DNA from: Acanthosepion esculentum
Lineage: Eukaryota; Mollusca; Cephalopoda; Sepiida; Sepiidae
DNA length: 64,000 nucleotides
Direction of reading: 5' to 3'
Assembly: GCA_964036315.1 (NCBI GenBank)
Contig: OZ038482.1
Span: forward strand, 13,626,434-13,690,433
The translations under genes were made by a program, and so were the position numbers. Below, piece by piece: positions 1 through 10,010 of the stretch. The notes beneath the pieces were generated by a model. That model was not told the DNA's origin. It was given only the letters and a program-made list of their open reading frames with translations, and ran no database searches. The first letter of the stretch is position 1. Every line of letters begins with the position of its first letter.

Positions 1-199
1 TACAACCACACCCAATCATGGACTGAGAATAATGATGATGGTGATGATGATGATCAAATACGTCAAAACGTTGATTTTTCTCTATGGCCTGGGAGTTTGT
101 GCCCGGGACCATCTCCCACTGGCTAGAGAACTCTCTCTTGAATCTCCGGAACATTCATATATGTGCTTCCATCTATCTATTCTCAATTCTGTAAGCTAT
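1..199. other. left edge, no gene
   Basis: There is a short TGA/TGATGG-rich tract at about 29-55, of the kind that ends RTE-type retroposons. Otherwise I see nothing. Decayed LINE A coding sequence begins near 190. Confidence 0.4.
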
Positions 200-1510
200 C
201 TCTTCTTTCTCTACTCTTGCACTTTACGCCAGTTGAACTCCCTTCCTTTTTACTTGCTCCCCTGATAGTTATAATCTTCAAATATTAAAATGTAATATCA
301 ATCGACATCTGATGCCTTGATCCTGATCCCCGTCCTTCTCTATATCCTTTCCTCAAACACCCCTCTTTACTCTTGCTCTCACTCTCTGTAACCCCTTGGG
401 TGCTAGTGGCACACCCGACTTGCTTGGGGTGAAATGCTTAAAAAAATGTTTCCTCTCTTCATTCAATTTAATCTGATTATTAAACCAGCCATTCTTCTAT
501 ATTATTCTACCTCTGTCCCATAATGATTGTTCTATTGGGTCTATGAAATTTGTGCAAAAATGGAACAATCATTATGGGACAGAGATGGGAACTCCCTTCC
601 TCCTACTTGCTTCCCTGAAAGCTATAATCTTCAAATATTCAAGTGTAATATCAATCGACATCTTCTGATGCCTTGATCCTGATCCCCGTCCTTCTCTATA
701 TCCTTTCCTCAAACACCCCTCTTTACTCTTGCTCTCACTCTCTGTAACCCCTTGGGTGCTAGTGGCACACCCGACTTGCTTGGGGTGAAATGCTTAAAAA
801 AATGTTTCCTCTCTTCATTCAATTTAATCTGATTATTAAACCAGCCATTCTTCTATATTATTCTACCTCTGTCCCATAATGATTGTTCTATTGGGTCTAT
901 GAAATTTGTGCAAAAATGGAACAATCATTATGGGACAGAGATGGGAACTCCCTTCCTCCTACTTGCTTCCCTGAAAGCTATAATCTTCAAATATTCAAGT
1001 GTAATATCAATCGACATCTTCTGATGCCTTGATCCTGATCCCCGTCCTTCTCTATATCCTTTCCTCAAACACCCCTCTTTACTCTTGCTCTCACTCTCTG
1101 TAACCCCTTGGGTGCTAGTGGCACACCCGACTTGCTTGGGGTGAAATGCTTAAAAAAATGTTTCCTCTCTTCATTCAATTGAATCTGATTATTAAACCAG
1201 CCATTCTTCTATATTATTCTACCTCTGTCCCATAATGATTGTTCCATTGAGTCTATGAAATTTGTGCAAAAATGGAACAATCATTATGGGACAGAGATGG
1301 GAACTCCCTTCCTCCTACTTGCTTCCCTGATAGCTATAATCTTCAAATATTCAAGTGTAATGTCAATCGACATCTTCTGATGCCTTGATCCTGATCCCCG
1401 TCCTTCTCTATATCCTTTCCTCAAACACCCCTCTTTACTCTTGCTCTCACTCTCTGTCACCCCTTGCGTGCTAGTGGCACCCTCGCTTTGCTTGGGGTGA
1501 TATACTTTAA
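200..1510 (+). repeat. 356-bp LINE-derived tandem array, copy 1
   Basis: The motif GGGAACTCCC recurs at 587, 943 and 1299, exactly 356 bp apart. A diverged unit begins near 231 and a partial one ends near 1510. Each unit opens with the end of a reverse-transcriptase reading frame (peptide like WNSLP..CFP..YNLQIFKCNINRHL), then a 3' UTR with TTGGGGTGAAATGCTT, then a hairpin (about 511-584 in the first unit) whose arms are CTCTGTCCCATAATGATTGT and its complement. In this array the left hairpin arm carries a small mismatch in the first units (TTCTATT for TTCCATT). The array is therefore a satellite built from a LINE 3' end, not a gene. Confidence 0.9.
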
Positions 1511-2529
1511 AATATGATGACAGTAAATTCTGATGGCTGGTGGGTAAAGGAACAATTATCGAGTCTGTCTTCAATTTTGTGCTGATTGCATTTTAGAAAT
1601 AACTAAAATTTAATGTTTATCGCTACACCACAACTTCTTGATTACCTTTCGACATTTTTTTTGTTAACAAAGTAATTTTTTTTGTGGGGAGGGGGTCTGG
1701 TAAGAAAAAAATATACCCAAACACATAATTTAGCACATTTCAATCAAATGTTTCAGCAAGCCTTTGTCATTAGGTTGTATATTACAAATGAGGCAAAAAG
1801 AGATGATCAGCAATCGAATGCTGGAAGAACATGTATAATTTAAATGCTGGAAGAACATGTATAATTTAAATGCTGGAAGAACATGAATAATTCAAATGCT
1901 GGAAAAACATGAATAATTTAAACGCATCACTACTAACTACAGAAATGCATTGATAATCAAGAAAGAAGGGATTGTCATTGGTTAGGAGAAGTAAAGTATT
2001 AATGCAGGTATTATTGATAGATTAGGGTTTTACATGTATACTGTAAATACATTGCTTTTCTACAGAAATGCATTGATTTTCAGGAAGAAAGGGATTGTCA
2101 TTGGTCAATTTAATACAAACGTTACAGAGTGAATAGAAGTTTTAACATGAATAAACTAAATACATATTCAATGCACTCACAGAGAGTTTTTCAGTATTTT
2201 TATATAGTACGGCAGATGATTAAAACTACTGTCTACTGTGATTGCTACTGCTCGGGTCTGTCTATGGTTGCTAACTGCGAACTATGTACATCTGCTGAAT
2301 GTCACGAGGAAGTCATTTCTGACACATCGATGCTCTGTTTCATCTCCAGCTGGATTTCATACCAAATCTTCTGTTCTATCTAATTCCATGTCAGATATGT
2401 AAGATGATCATTTGAAAAAAATTCCAGGGCACAATGTAAGAAAGATAAAAGTTCTTAAGCATTTACCTAGATCTTTAATGTATAACAATTTATTTAACCA
2501 GGTTATTTTGCATTCTCATACGTGTTCTC
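1511..2529. other. intergenic, short local repeats
   Basis: Four copies of a 26-bp unit (AATGCTGGAAGAACATGTAT and six more bases) lie at 1816-1921. A roughly 48-bp segment with ACAGAAATGCATTGAT occurs at 1938-1985 and again at 2060-2107. No credible coding sequence. Confidence 0.7.
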
Positions 2530-2835
2530 AACTAAGTGAATGTGTATGTAGTTAGAGCGTTATCGTCCTAACCATGAGATACGGGTTCGAATCTCACCAC
2601 AATCGATTTATCAGTGATATATAGGTATTGTGGGACGATCCCAGTGTGCAGCACCGTGGGGGAACTGCTTGAAAACCATAAAACGGATTGACCCAAGCCT
2701 TGTGAGTGAAACTTGGTAGATGAAATTGTTCGAAAGCCGTTAGTGGTTTAGTTAGCACGAAGCCACAAGTCATCGTGGCCGAGGGATTGAGCGTATTGGC
2801 ATTGTCTAATTGGGAAGTACCAAAAAATCATAGCA
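2530..2835 (+). mobile_element. tRNA-derived SINE
   Basis: A pol III A-box-like TAGTTAGAGCG (2549-2559) and a B box GGTTCGAATCT (2583-2593) have normal tRNA spacing. They are followed by a body with AAGCCTTGTGAGTGAAACTTG and GTCATCGTGGCCGAGGG. Class resembles known coleoid tRNA SINEs; the exact family is not assigned. Confidence 0.7.
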
Positions 2836-2839
2836 CATT

Positions 2840-2975
2840 TTCAGCCAAGACTTGTGAATGAAACTTGATAGACGAAACCGCTCGAAAGCTATTTGTTGTT
2901 TCCTTAGCATGATTTCACTTGTCATCGTGGCCGAGGGTTTGAGTGTATTGACCTTATTCAAACTGGTGATCACAC
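2840..2975 (+). mobile_element. second, headless copy of the SINE body
   Basis: This repeats the body of the preceding SINE (AAGACTTGTGAATGAAACTTG, then CTCGAAAGC, then GTCATCGTGGCCGAGGG) without the tRNA head. It is a direct duplication or a truncated insertion. Confidence 0.6.
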
Positions 2976-4155
2976 TAGATTATGCGCTCTCTCCCACAAT
3001 CTATTTACAACTTGGAGAAATTGTTTAAATTTTATTTCAACACTTTGCCTGTCAGGATACTTCACTTAACGTCTGATAGGTGGCGTTGTAAAAATAACAA
3101 AAGAAAAAAGGTGCAAATATCCTCCTTCTCTCTATTTGCAACCGCAGGATGACTTAATGCCGAGACGTATCTCTTTTTCTCTATGGTGTTTTTCTTAGCA
3201 CCCAGGCGAAACACGAATTGCATAGAACACAGTATCACATGTCCGAAAACAGCTCACGCGACAACAATCATTTGTTGAAAACATACACATCAGTTCAGTA
3301 TCGAAAAACACAACTACACTGACAATGTTGAACCTTTCGTCAAACCCGAAATATATATCGACATTTTGGGGGCAATAAATACACACACAAAAAAGAAAAT
3401 AGTAATTTGCAAATGTAGAATACAGTAAAATCTAAATAAATACAGTACAACTTCTACAAATTTTCTCACAAACTACCTTCAACATTTGTTGAGCTACTAT
3501 CATTATTTAAAATACTCATATGCGATTGACACTAGGAATTCCGAAAAATCTTCAATAATACCCGATATATTTTAAAAATGTTATCATAACTTTTTCTTCG
3601 ACATTTGCTGAAGAACTATCATTATTTACGCTATTTACAAGCTGGCGACACTTGAACCGAGGAAAAAACGACAGTAAAACCCGATACCTTCAAATATATT
3701 TTCTTAAAACATGCTTCAACCTATTTGATATGTATTCGCCTTGTTCGAATTTCACCAGAATCAATTTAACATAAGTTTTGAAATTGTCACTTTTCAAGCA
3801 ATTACGTTTTTGTCACTGTTATATAGGAATAAAATATCGCTGCCGACACTTGAGTTTGAACACAAATCGCCAGTGAGCAAACACAGCAAATGAATGCTCA
3901 TTTTTAAAACATTTTACTGAAAATTAATTTTATTCGGAAGAAAGTCGGTTTTATTAAATCTCTGTTGAATAGAAACGCTATCCTATTTGTTATCAAACTT
4001 TACTGCATCGAAATCAAAATATGTTATCGAATACAAATGAGTACCACTCTTTATAATAAACATAAATGTAGAAGCCTTGGTAATTAGTCATCTTCAAAAT
4101 TTGTATTGTAAACTTCCAGTAAGTATTATAAAATTATATTTATTTACCTTTTTAC
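2976..4155. other. intergenic, degenerate repeats
   Basis: No gene was found. Two diverged copies of a module with TATCATTATTTA and ACCCGATA lie at about 3480-3700. At 3824-3893 a segment with CGCTGCCGACACTTGAGTTT matches 22669-22735, inside a possible LTR. Confidence 0.5.
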
Positions 4156-4159
4156 AACA

Positions 4160-4637
4160 AAGCTTATGTGCGTAAAAGCGTCAATTCATTTTCTGTTGTA
4201 TTCTTTACATAAGTACAGACTGTACAAATCACTGGTAGTCTCCATTCTCCTATACGGATGTGAAACGTGGACACTGTTGGCAGAAACAGAGAGAAGGATC
4301 CAAGCGTTTGAGAAGAAATGTGAGAAAACTCCTTGGCATCTTCTATTGGAACAAAAAAAAACAATGATTTTGTGCAGAAAAGGGTTGAAAGTTTTCTGCG
4401 ACATCAGGAACCTCTTCTCGCCACTGTCAAACGGAGAAAAATGGCGTGGTTTGGACGCATTATAAGGCACAACAGCCTGTGCAAGACCATCATGCAAGGC
4501 ACCGCTGAAGGTGGATGTACGCAAAAACTGGTTGGACAATGTCAAAAAAATGGACAGGTACCAGAATTGCTGATGGCTGCCGTTGAAAGACCGTTGTGGA
4601 AATGAGTCCACCCCTACTACGATTACAAAAGTCAAGG

Positions 4638-4672
<35 letters not shown>
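4160..4672 (+). pseudogene. RTE-type non-LTR retrotransposon, 3' end
   Basis: The translation matches the C-terminal part of RTE-like reverse transcriptases: LYKSLVVSILLYGCETWT (about 4215-4270), a fingers/thumb segment LLGIFYW, then RRKMAWFGRIIRHNSL (about 4431-4480) and AAVERPLWK before the stop. The segments lie in three frames, with shifts near 4327 and in the A-run at 4352-4360, so it is dead. It ends in a (GAT)n tail at 4640-4670, the usual RTE-style 3' end. The 5' part is missing, as expected of 5' truncation. Confidence 0.85.
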
Positions 4673-4688
4673 CTTTACATATTACACA

Positions 4689-4768
4689 TTTTTCAGCACT
4701 ACACACATGTCTGTTTATACGAACATTGTAAATAATAAGATATTTACAATGTTCGTAGTGCTGAAAAA
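4689..4768. repeat. hairpin-forming inverted repeat
   Basis: TTTTTCAGCACTAC pairs with GTAGTGCTGAAAAA, and inside them GAACATTGTAAATA pairs with TATTTACAATGTTC. The left arm is interrupted by about 17 bases. It could be a MITE remnant; no TSD is evident. Confidence 0.65.
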
Positions 4769-4769
4769 G

Positions 4770-5785
4770 TTAATACCTTTTACATATTCTCTATGTGGGA
4801 CATAACATGAGGAAAGATAGCTTGGAGAATTTGATAATCACAAGGCATTCTGAAGTGCAAACGGAAACGGCGAGATACCTGACACAATCTTGTGCAAATG
4901 GATGACGAACAAAAGGACGTTGTGGAGAGCCACGATTGTCCCCACCCAGAAAAGACACAGCGTATAAAATAATAATAAGAAATATTATCTACAGTTTACA
5001 GAAGGAATAAAAGTAGAGATGATGAAATGCCATTTCAGTTGTTATTAAGACTTGATATTTCGCCATTTTATTTCCGTTTTTGCGCAAAGAGATTTGCTTC
5101 GAGCAGATTTATAGAGATGTGCTGGATGTTTTCTTCAGCTGGCTGGCCACATATTTTTTTTGGCAAAGCCTCGTATTTATCTGTTTCTACAGAAGACAAA
5201 CATGAAGTATCTATTCAAAGCAACAGTCGAACGTTCTTTTTTATACAGCCCGATCTGTTTTTCGTTCGCCAATTTCTAATCTTATTTCCGATTGTATTTT
5301 TGGCGACTTTTTTCTGCAACCTGCCATTTATGTTGAGCCACTTTTTGTACGGATTTTCACATGCCTTGGAAATCTTTGCACGTTAGTTATTTTAATTATT
5401 CAATGTCGTTTCTTAGTTTAGAAATAAATGCTCACTAGAATCGATTTCCTCTTTTTTTTTTTCTTAAAGTGAAGTTGAAGTAAATCCGTCTGCAAATATT
5501 TCTAGCGAAAACTGCTTTTCAGTTATCTATCAAGTCTTTCGAACGCGCTGGGATATTTTTGAATACACCGAATAGTTTTTTTTCCTTTTCTTTATTCTTT
5601 ATTTATTTTGTCTCTCTTCACTGTTGCAATTTTAATATTAACAAATAATTTTCCTTGTTAATTGTTGTTAATCACAAATTACGTTTTATGATTACGATTT
5701 CTCACTTTTGTGGAGGTGTTTGATTTAGGTTGAATGCGCATATATTGTCGATTGCTAATTGGTGTTGCTGTTTTTGGGAATCCTA
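4770..5785. other. no recognisable feature
   Basis: One open frame of 119 codons (5027-5386, +) shows no family resemblance and has the Phe/Ser-rich composition expected of AT-rich noise. Several T-rich runs. I see no gene. Confidence 0.5.
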
Positions 5786-5952
5786 TTAAAGTTCATGTTT
5801 CGGTACAGCGAGTCGGTGTAATGGTTAGCGAGTTTGTCTCGCTAGAACAATTACGACTAAGTAGTGAGTTCGGTCCACAATGGGTCGCCCCTTACTTTCG
5901 GCCTTTTGCCACATCCAAGCTACGCTTGGAAAATTACTGTTAAAGTTCATGT
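5786..5952 (+). mobile_element. short tRNA-headed SINE with 13-bp TSD
   Basis: TTAAAGTTCATGT occurs at 5786-5798 and again at 5940-5952, flanking a 141-bp body. The body has a tRNA-like head (TGTAATGGTTAGCG, then GTGAGTTCGGTCC) and ends CTACGCTTGGAAAATTACTG. Perfect TSDs show target-primed insertion. A related head occurs at 63652. Confidence 0.8.
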
Positions 5953-6057
5953 CTTTTACTGATTGTGATTCACTAGCAACTTTGGAACCAACCATATTCC
6001 AAGAGCCACCAGAAGATGACTGATTCAGAGAAATGCAGTCATTTGTTATTATTAGTA

Positions 6058-6799
6058 CGAGGGTCATTCAATAAATAAGGTGGAGTTTTCGGTATAAGGA
6101 CTTCTAATACAGATAGAAGCTTACTCTTTTTATTTTTTTGTTGTTTTACTTCTTTTTCACATGGATTTAATTTCTTTTGCAGATTAAAAAAAAACTTTGA
6201 GAGTTTTGGCGATTAACAAAGATGTCTACAAGTGGGCTAAATTGTTTAAAGAAGGACGAAACAGTGAAGACAGGCCTGGGAACCTACAGAAGTGAGGTCT
6301 CCTGAGGTGATCGAATCAGTCAATGACCTCATTCAGTCTGACAGAAGGGTGACAGTGGATGACATTGCAAGGACTTTGAGCTTATCTGTTGGGACAAACG
6401 CAGGGGTAATCAGTCAGTCTTGCATCATGACAACGCAAGGCCTCACACAGCAGCCCAAACGGTGCAGACCATCAACAAGCTGGGCTGGGAACTGCTCCCT
6501 CATCCCCCTTACAGCCCAGACCTTGCCCCTTCAGACTTTCACATGTTTGGTCCCTTCAAAGCGTTCACGAGAGGCACGAAGTTTAAAAGTGACGATGAAG
6601 TCAAAAGTGTTGTGAGAGTCTGGCTGAGACATCAGTCCAAAGATTTTTACGCTGAGGGAATACGGAAGCTTGTGAACAGATGGGGAAAGTGTCTGACAGT
6701 GCTGGGAGACTACGTTGAAAAATAAAAAAGAAGTAAGCTTCTATCTGTATTAGAAGTCCTTATACCGAAAAATTCACCTTATTTATTGAATGACCCTCG
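6058..6799 (+). mobile_element. internally deleted mariner element
   Basis: Near-identical terminal inverted repeats of about 68 bp (CGAGGGTCATTCAATAAATA at the tips) are flanked by TA at 6056-6057 and 6800-6801. The element is 742 bp, versus about 1.3 kb for a full mariner. The two arms differ at about two positions, so inactivation by deletion looks more advanced than TIR decay. Confidence 0.92.
6225..6725 (+). pseudogene. mariner transposase, central deletion
   Basis: The N-terminal part carries the helix-turn-helix region (YKWAKLFKEGRNS, then SPEVIESVNDLIQSDRR, VTVDDIARTLSLSVGT). The sequence then jumps, with a frame change near 6405, to the catalytic C-terminus: HHDNARPHTA (second Asp), HPPYSPDLAPSDFHMF (third Asp of the DD34D triad) and LVNRWGKCLTVLGDYVEK before TAA. 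The first catalytic Asp and surrounding core are deleted. It cannot catalyse transposition but keeps both ends and could be moved in trans. Confidence 0.9.
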
Positions 6800-6801
6800 T
6801 A

Positions 6802-7039
6802 TTTATTACTTTGTATTTATAATAAGAATGTAAGAATAATATTAGTAGTAGTAGTAATATACCATTATCATTATTTTTATTGTAGTTCCTTTAGTTCCTG
6901 GTGTATAATCATTTCTTTCCGTGTCCCAACCAGTGACTTAAGGTGTATGGTATCATGACATTTTCCACTGAGTATATATATAAAAAAAAACCCTCTGAAA
7001 TTACGCATACTCTACGTAGATAAAGCCCGTCGTAAGTCC
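6802..7039. other. spacer
   Basis: AT-rich spacer with a short (TAG)n/(TAAT)n stretch at 6838-6860. Nothing else. Confidence 0.5.
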
Positions 7040-8440
7040 GGGCTGTATTATATTTTTTGTATTTCTTTGGGCTACCAGGAATCCCTTCAGTGAATCTATT
7101 AGAAAGTTTTTTAATAAATCCGAAGGCTCCAGCTACAACTGGAATTATTCATATCCTTATGTGCCACATTTTTGAGATTTCGGTTTCAAGGTCCTTGTAT
7201 TTTGATAGTTTTTTGAAGATCTTCAAAGATACATTAAAGTCTGCAGACTGCTATATCAGTAAGAAGGCACATTTTGTCTTTGCGGTCTCTGGTCACGATG
7301 TCTGGGCCTTTAGCTTTGATTGTTCTCTCAGTGTCTATTGTAAAGTCCCATAAAATTGTTACAGGTTCTGTCTCCGTAACCGGGTCTTGGTTGTGTTCAT
7401 ACCAATTCCTTGCAGTTTCCTTTCCGTAAAAGCTGCAGATATTCCAATGAAGATATTGGCCCACTCTGTTATACTGGATTTTATATTCACTGGGTACCAA
7501 TACACTGCAACCTGATACAAGATGGTCAATTGTTTCTGGATATTTATCAAAGAAGCTGCATTTTGGGCTAACACATTTTTTCAGTATGTGTGCTTGGTAA
7601 TTTCTAGTTAGCAAGCTTTGGTCCTGTGCAGCAAGAATAAAACTTTCGGTTTCAGCTTTTAAACCTGTACTACGTAGCCGCTGATAGATACGGGGTTTGT
7701 TTACATCAGCTTATTTGGTACGGGCAGAATATTAACCGTGAAGAGGTTTATCTTGCCATCGTTTCTGTATCTGTATTTGCCTTGCTTACTTTTTTAAGGC
7801 TTTTGCCGCTGCAGTAGGTGTATTATGTTTTATTTGCATTTATTCACCCACTTTGAACTCCATTTTGAATTTGTCGGCTTCCATTATTATTGAATGAAGT
7901 TTCCTACTACTTTCATGTTCTTCATGTGTTTCAGATCACAAACCAGTCTTCTGTAGATTCCAGGTATCTTTAAATGCCGTTTATTGTAGTTTTGTCAGAC
8001 AATTCTAGTTGAACTAATCCTCTGCCTACATCGATGAATCATCAGCATTGGGATGATGCATGTGATGGCAAGTGAAAAGCTTTCTCGTTTTGGCGTTCAT
8101 TCTCTTAATGTCAGCTATGTTCCAATTAAAGATGTTGAAACTATTGCACCACAGGGACAGCCAAAATCTTAATGGCAGATATTCTGTTTTTTGAATTCGA
8201 CTCGGTATTCAATACCAGACGTATACATATGATGCATTCTTTTCTTACTTTCTCTTTTATTTGGATATGTGTATTCCATGTCCTTCAATAATTCCTAGGT
8301 ACCTATAGGAGTCTTGTTGTTCCAGTTCCTTAATCTTTGTAACAAGATCTAGATATATTGAGTGAGTTTCTGTAATTCTGCTTTCTTGGAGGTTATTTTT
8401 GCACATTTATGTAATCCTAAATCCATAACTATCCCGACAC
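7040..8440 (-). pseudogene. LINE B reverse transcriptase, C-terminal part
   Basis: Read on the minus strand from 8440 down, the pieces are: MDLGLHKCAKITSKKAEL (about 8425-8375), DSYRYLGIIEG (about 8318-8286), then WQDKPLHG, ADVNKPRIYQRLRSTGLKAE and FILAAQDQSLLTRNYQ (7760-7600), a zinc-finger-like segment with C-x4-C..H-x5-C residues (KCVSPKC, HLVSGC), and NWYEHNQDPVTETEPVTILWD ending near 7240. Stops and shifts separate the pieces. This matches the thumb and C-terminal domain of a common animal LINE. The palm of the same copy lies at 9672-9958. A paralogous fragment is at 30385-31130. Confidence 0.82.
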
Positions 8441-8445
8441 TGAAA

Positions 8446-8448
8446 CAA

Positions 8449-8538
<90 letters not shown>
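8446..8538. repeat. (TA)n microsatellite
   Basis: A pure TA tract with one TG interruption near 8474. It forms the left edge of the segment that splits LINE B. Confidence 0.95.
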
Positions 8539-8540
<2 letters not shown>

Positions 8541-8542
<2 letters not shown>

Positions 8543-9138
8543 TTGGACATAGTCCGACAATTTATTTAAAGACATTTATATTATGTTTAACGTTCTTTTT
8601 ATAGATACAAGTATTTAAGCAAATGCTCTGTTTTATAATAAACAGTATTAAATAACATTTACCGGCCTGAATGTCCGAGAAATTTTCATAGAAAATTTTC
8701 GCTCTCCGACAGGAATCGAATTTGCTTAAATACTTGTATCTATAAAAAGAACGTTAAACATAATATAAATGTCTTTAAATAAATTGTCGGACTATGTCCA
8801 ATTTTAAAATATATGACGTCATTTGTTTACATTTGATACGCTAGAGCAGATATGAATAGAAGAGATTCATGGAAGATTTAAGTTTAAAGATAGTAAAATC
8901 GACCTTGCTAACCAGACGCTGCTCTGTGGCCGAAAGGTTAAGGCACATCACGCGAATTGATGGTTCCGTATAGGATACAGGTTCGATTCCTGTCGGAGAG
9001 CGAAAATTTTCTATGAAAATTTCTCGGACATTCAGGCCGGTAAATGTTATTTAATACTGTTTATTATAAAACAGAGCATTTGCTTAAATACTTGTATCTA
9101 TAAAAAGAACGTTAAACATAATATAAATGTCTTTAAAT
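8541..9138 (+). repeat. tRNA-Ser-like repeat, inverted plus tandem partial dimer
   Basis: The unit is tRNA-like head, a 76-bp core (CTCGGACATTCAGGCCGGTA), an 83-bp tail and a 117-bp linker. The 157 bp at 8564-8720 are, as read, a perfect inverted copy of 8982-9138. The tail also occurs directly at 8721-8803 and 9079-9138, and 8541-8623 is a perfect inverted copy of 8721-8803. Arrangement: minus-strand tail-core-half head, then plus-strand tail-linker-head-core-tail. Perfect identity implies recent formation. It lies inside LINE B. A diverged counterpart is at 28660-29255. Confidence 0.88.
8921..9002 (+). tRNA. tRNA-Ser(CGA)-like pseudogene
   Basis: It resembles a class II serine tRNA. GTGGCCGAAAGGTTAAGGC is the A-box and D-arm region. 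The anticodon stem CATCA/TGATG (8946-8950/8958-8962) has loop CGCGAAT, putting CGA at the anticodon. There is a short variable arm, then a perfect T arm ACAGG-TTCGATT-CCTGT (8977-8993). GCTCT pairs with AGAGC at the ends. Base 33 is G rather than U and the acceptor has a mismatch, so it is likely a repeat head rather than a working tRNA. No TTTT terminator follows directly. Confidence 0.55.
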
Positions 9139-9139
9139 A

Positions 9140-9600
9140 TATATATATTACAATGAATCATTCATACAAAAAGTAGATTAGTAAAGTTAATGATATAAAA
9201 TGGCAAAATCACTTCGCAAACAAAATTTGAATGTTGCATTAACCTACGAATCACTCGATGAATGTTATAAACCTTGTTTTTAATACCTACAAGCTGTATA
9301 AGGTCTTTTTAAAAATCTGCTGGTACTTTCAACTGTACATTCAGTCATCCTCAGGCATGGAAATTATTTTGTTTTTAGTAAAATCCAGGTAGCATCAGAG
9401 ACGAAAAATTAAATGCGAATCGAAATATGTTTTTAAGAAATGTGTTATTGTTAACGGATAAAAACTTTTGGGGCGTGCGGTCGCAACGCTAAGGTTGAAT
9501 TTTTATGAAAATTTAAGAGAGTACGTCGGCAAAATCTAAGATTTTTTCCAATTCTCATTTTATACCAATCTGTCTTGTCCACAGAATTGATCTGGGAATT
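9140..9600. other. unassigned part of the insertion in LINE B
   Basis: No similarity to LINE B, SINE or transposase could be seen. It belongs to the 1.2-kb segment interrupting LINE B. Confidence 0.4.

Positions 9601-9603
<3 letters not shown>

Positions 9604-9669
<66 letters not shown>
9604..9669. repeat. (TA)n microsatellite
   Basis: An uninterrupted TA tract that abuts the LINE B palm fragment and mirrors the tract at 8446-8538. Confidence 0.95.
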
Positions 9670-9671
<2 letters not shown>

Positions 9672-9958
9672 TTGAGGAGATCCTTCAACTGATTGTCGTC
9701 TTTGGCAAAAAGTTCGAGATCATCCAGAGAGTAGGTGATTACATACTTTCTCGTTTACTTTGTATCCATAGCTTTTTTTGTTTAGTTCATATGAAAGGGG
9801 GATTAAAGACAGACAACACAGAAGGTTTGAGTCTCCATGAAAGATTCCTCGTCGGATATTCAGGCGGTTCGAAGTGGCATTGTCTTTGGTCTGATTTAGG
9901 TATGGAAGTTTAAGGAAATTTACTATCACCGAGGAAACGTTGTAGATTTCCAAAGCCT
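9672..9958 (-). pseudogene. LINE B reverse transcriptase palm
   Basis: Minus-strand translation from 9958 reads ALEIYNVSSVIVNFLK, then NRLNIRRGIFHGDS (RT domain, region before motif C), IPLSYELNKK in one frame and SLDDLELFAKDDNQL in another. The last is a degenerate form of the catalytic x-x-DD box. At least one frameshift and a stop break it. The next residues expected in the family (MDLGLHKCAK) appear at 8425, so the copy is one element split by 8446-9670. Its 5' side ends at an (ATT)n tract. Confidence 0.8.
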
Positions 9959-9959
9959 G

Positions 9960-10008
<49 letters not shown>
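9959..10008. repeat. (ATT)n microsatellite
   Basis: A pure ATT/TTA tract at the 5' truncation point of LINE B. Confidence 0.95.

Positions 10009-10010
<2 letters not shown>

Noticed and set aside
511..584. CRISPR-like or independent MITE
   Set aside because: The hairpin occurs once per 356-bp satellite unit, with no spacers and no TA or other TSD of its own.
4640..4672. Independent (GAT)n micro-satellite
   Set aside because: It directly follows the RTE stop codon and is best read as that element's 3' tail.
5027..5386. 119-codon open frame on the plus strand
   Set aside because: Phe/Ser-rich, no domain, no exon signals, and AT-rich noise can give this length.
8921..9002. Functional tRNA-Ser gene
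   Set aside because: G at position 33, imperfect acceptor stem, no immediate T-run terminator, and it is part of a repeated element.
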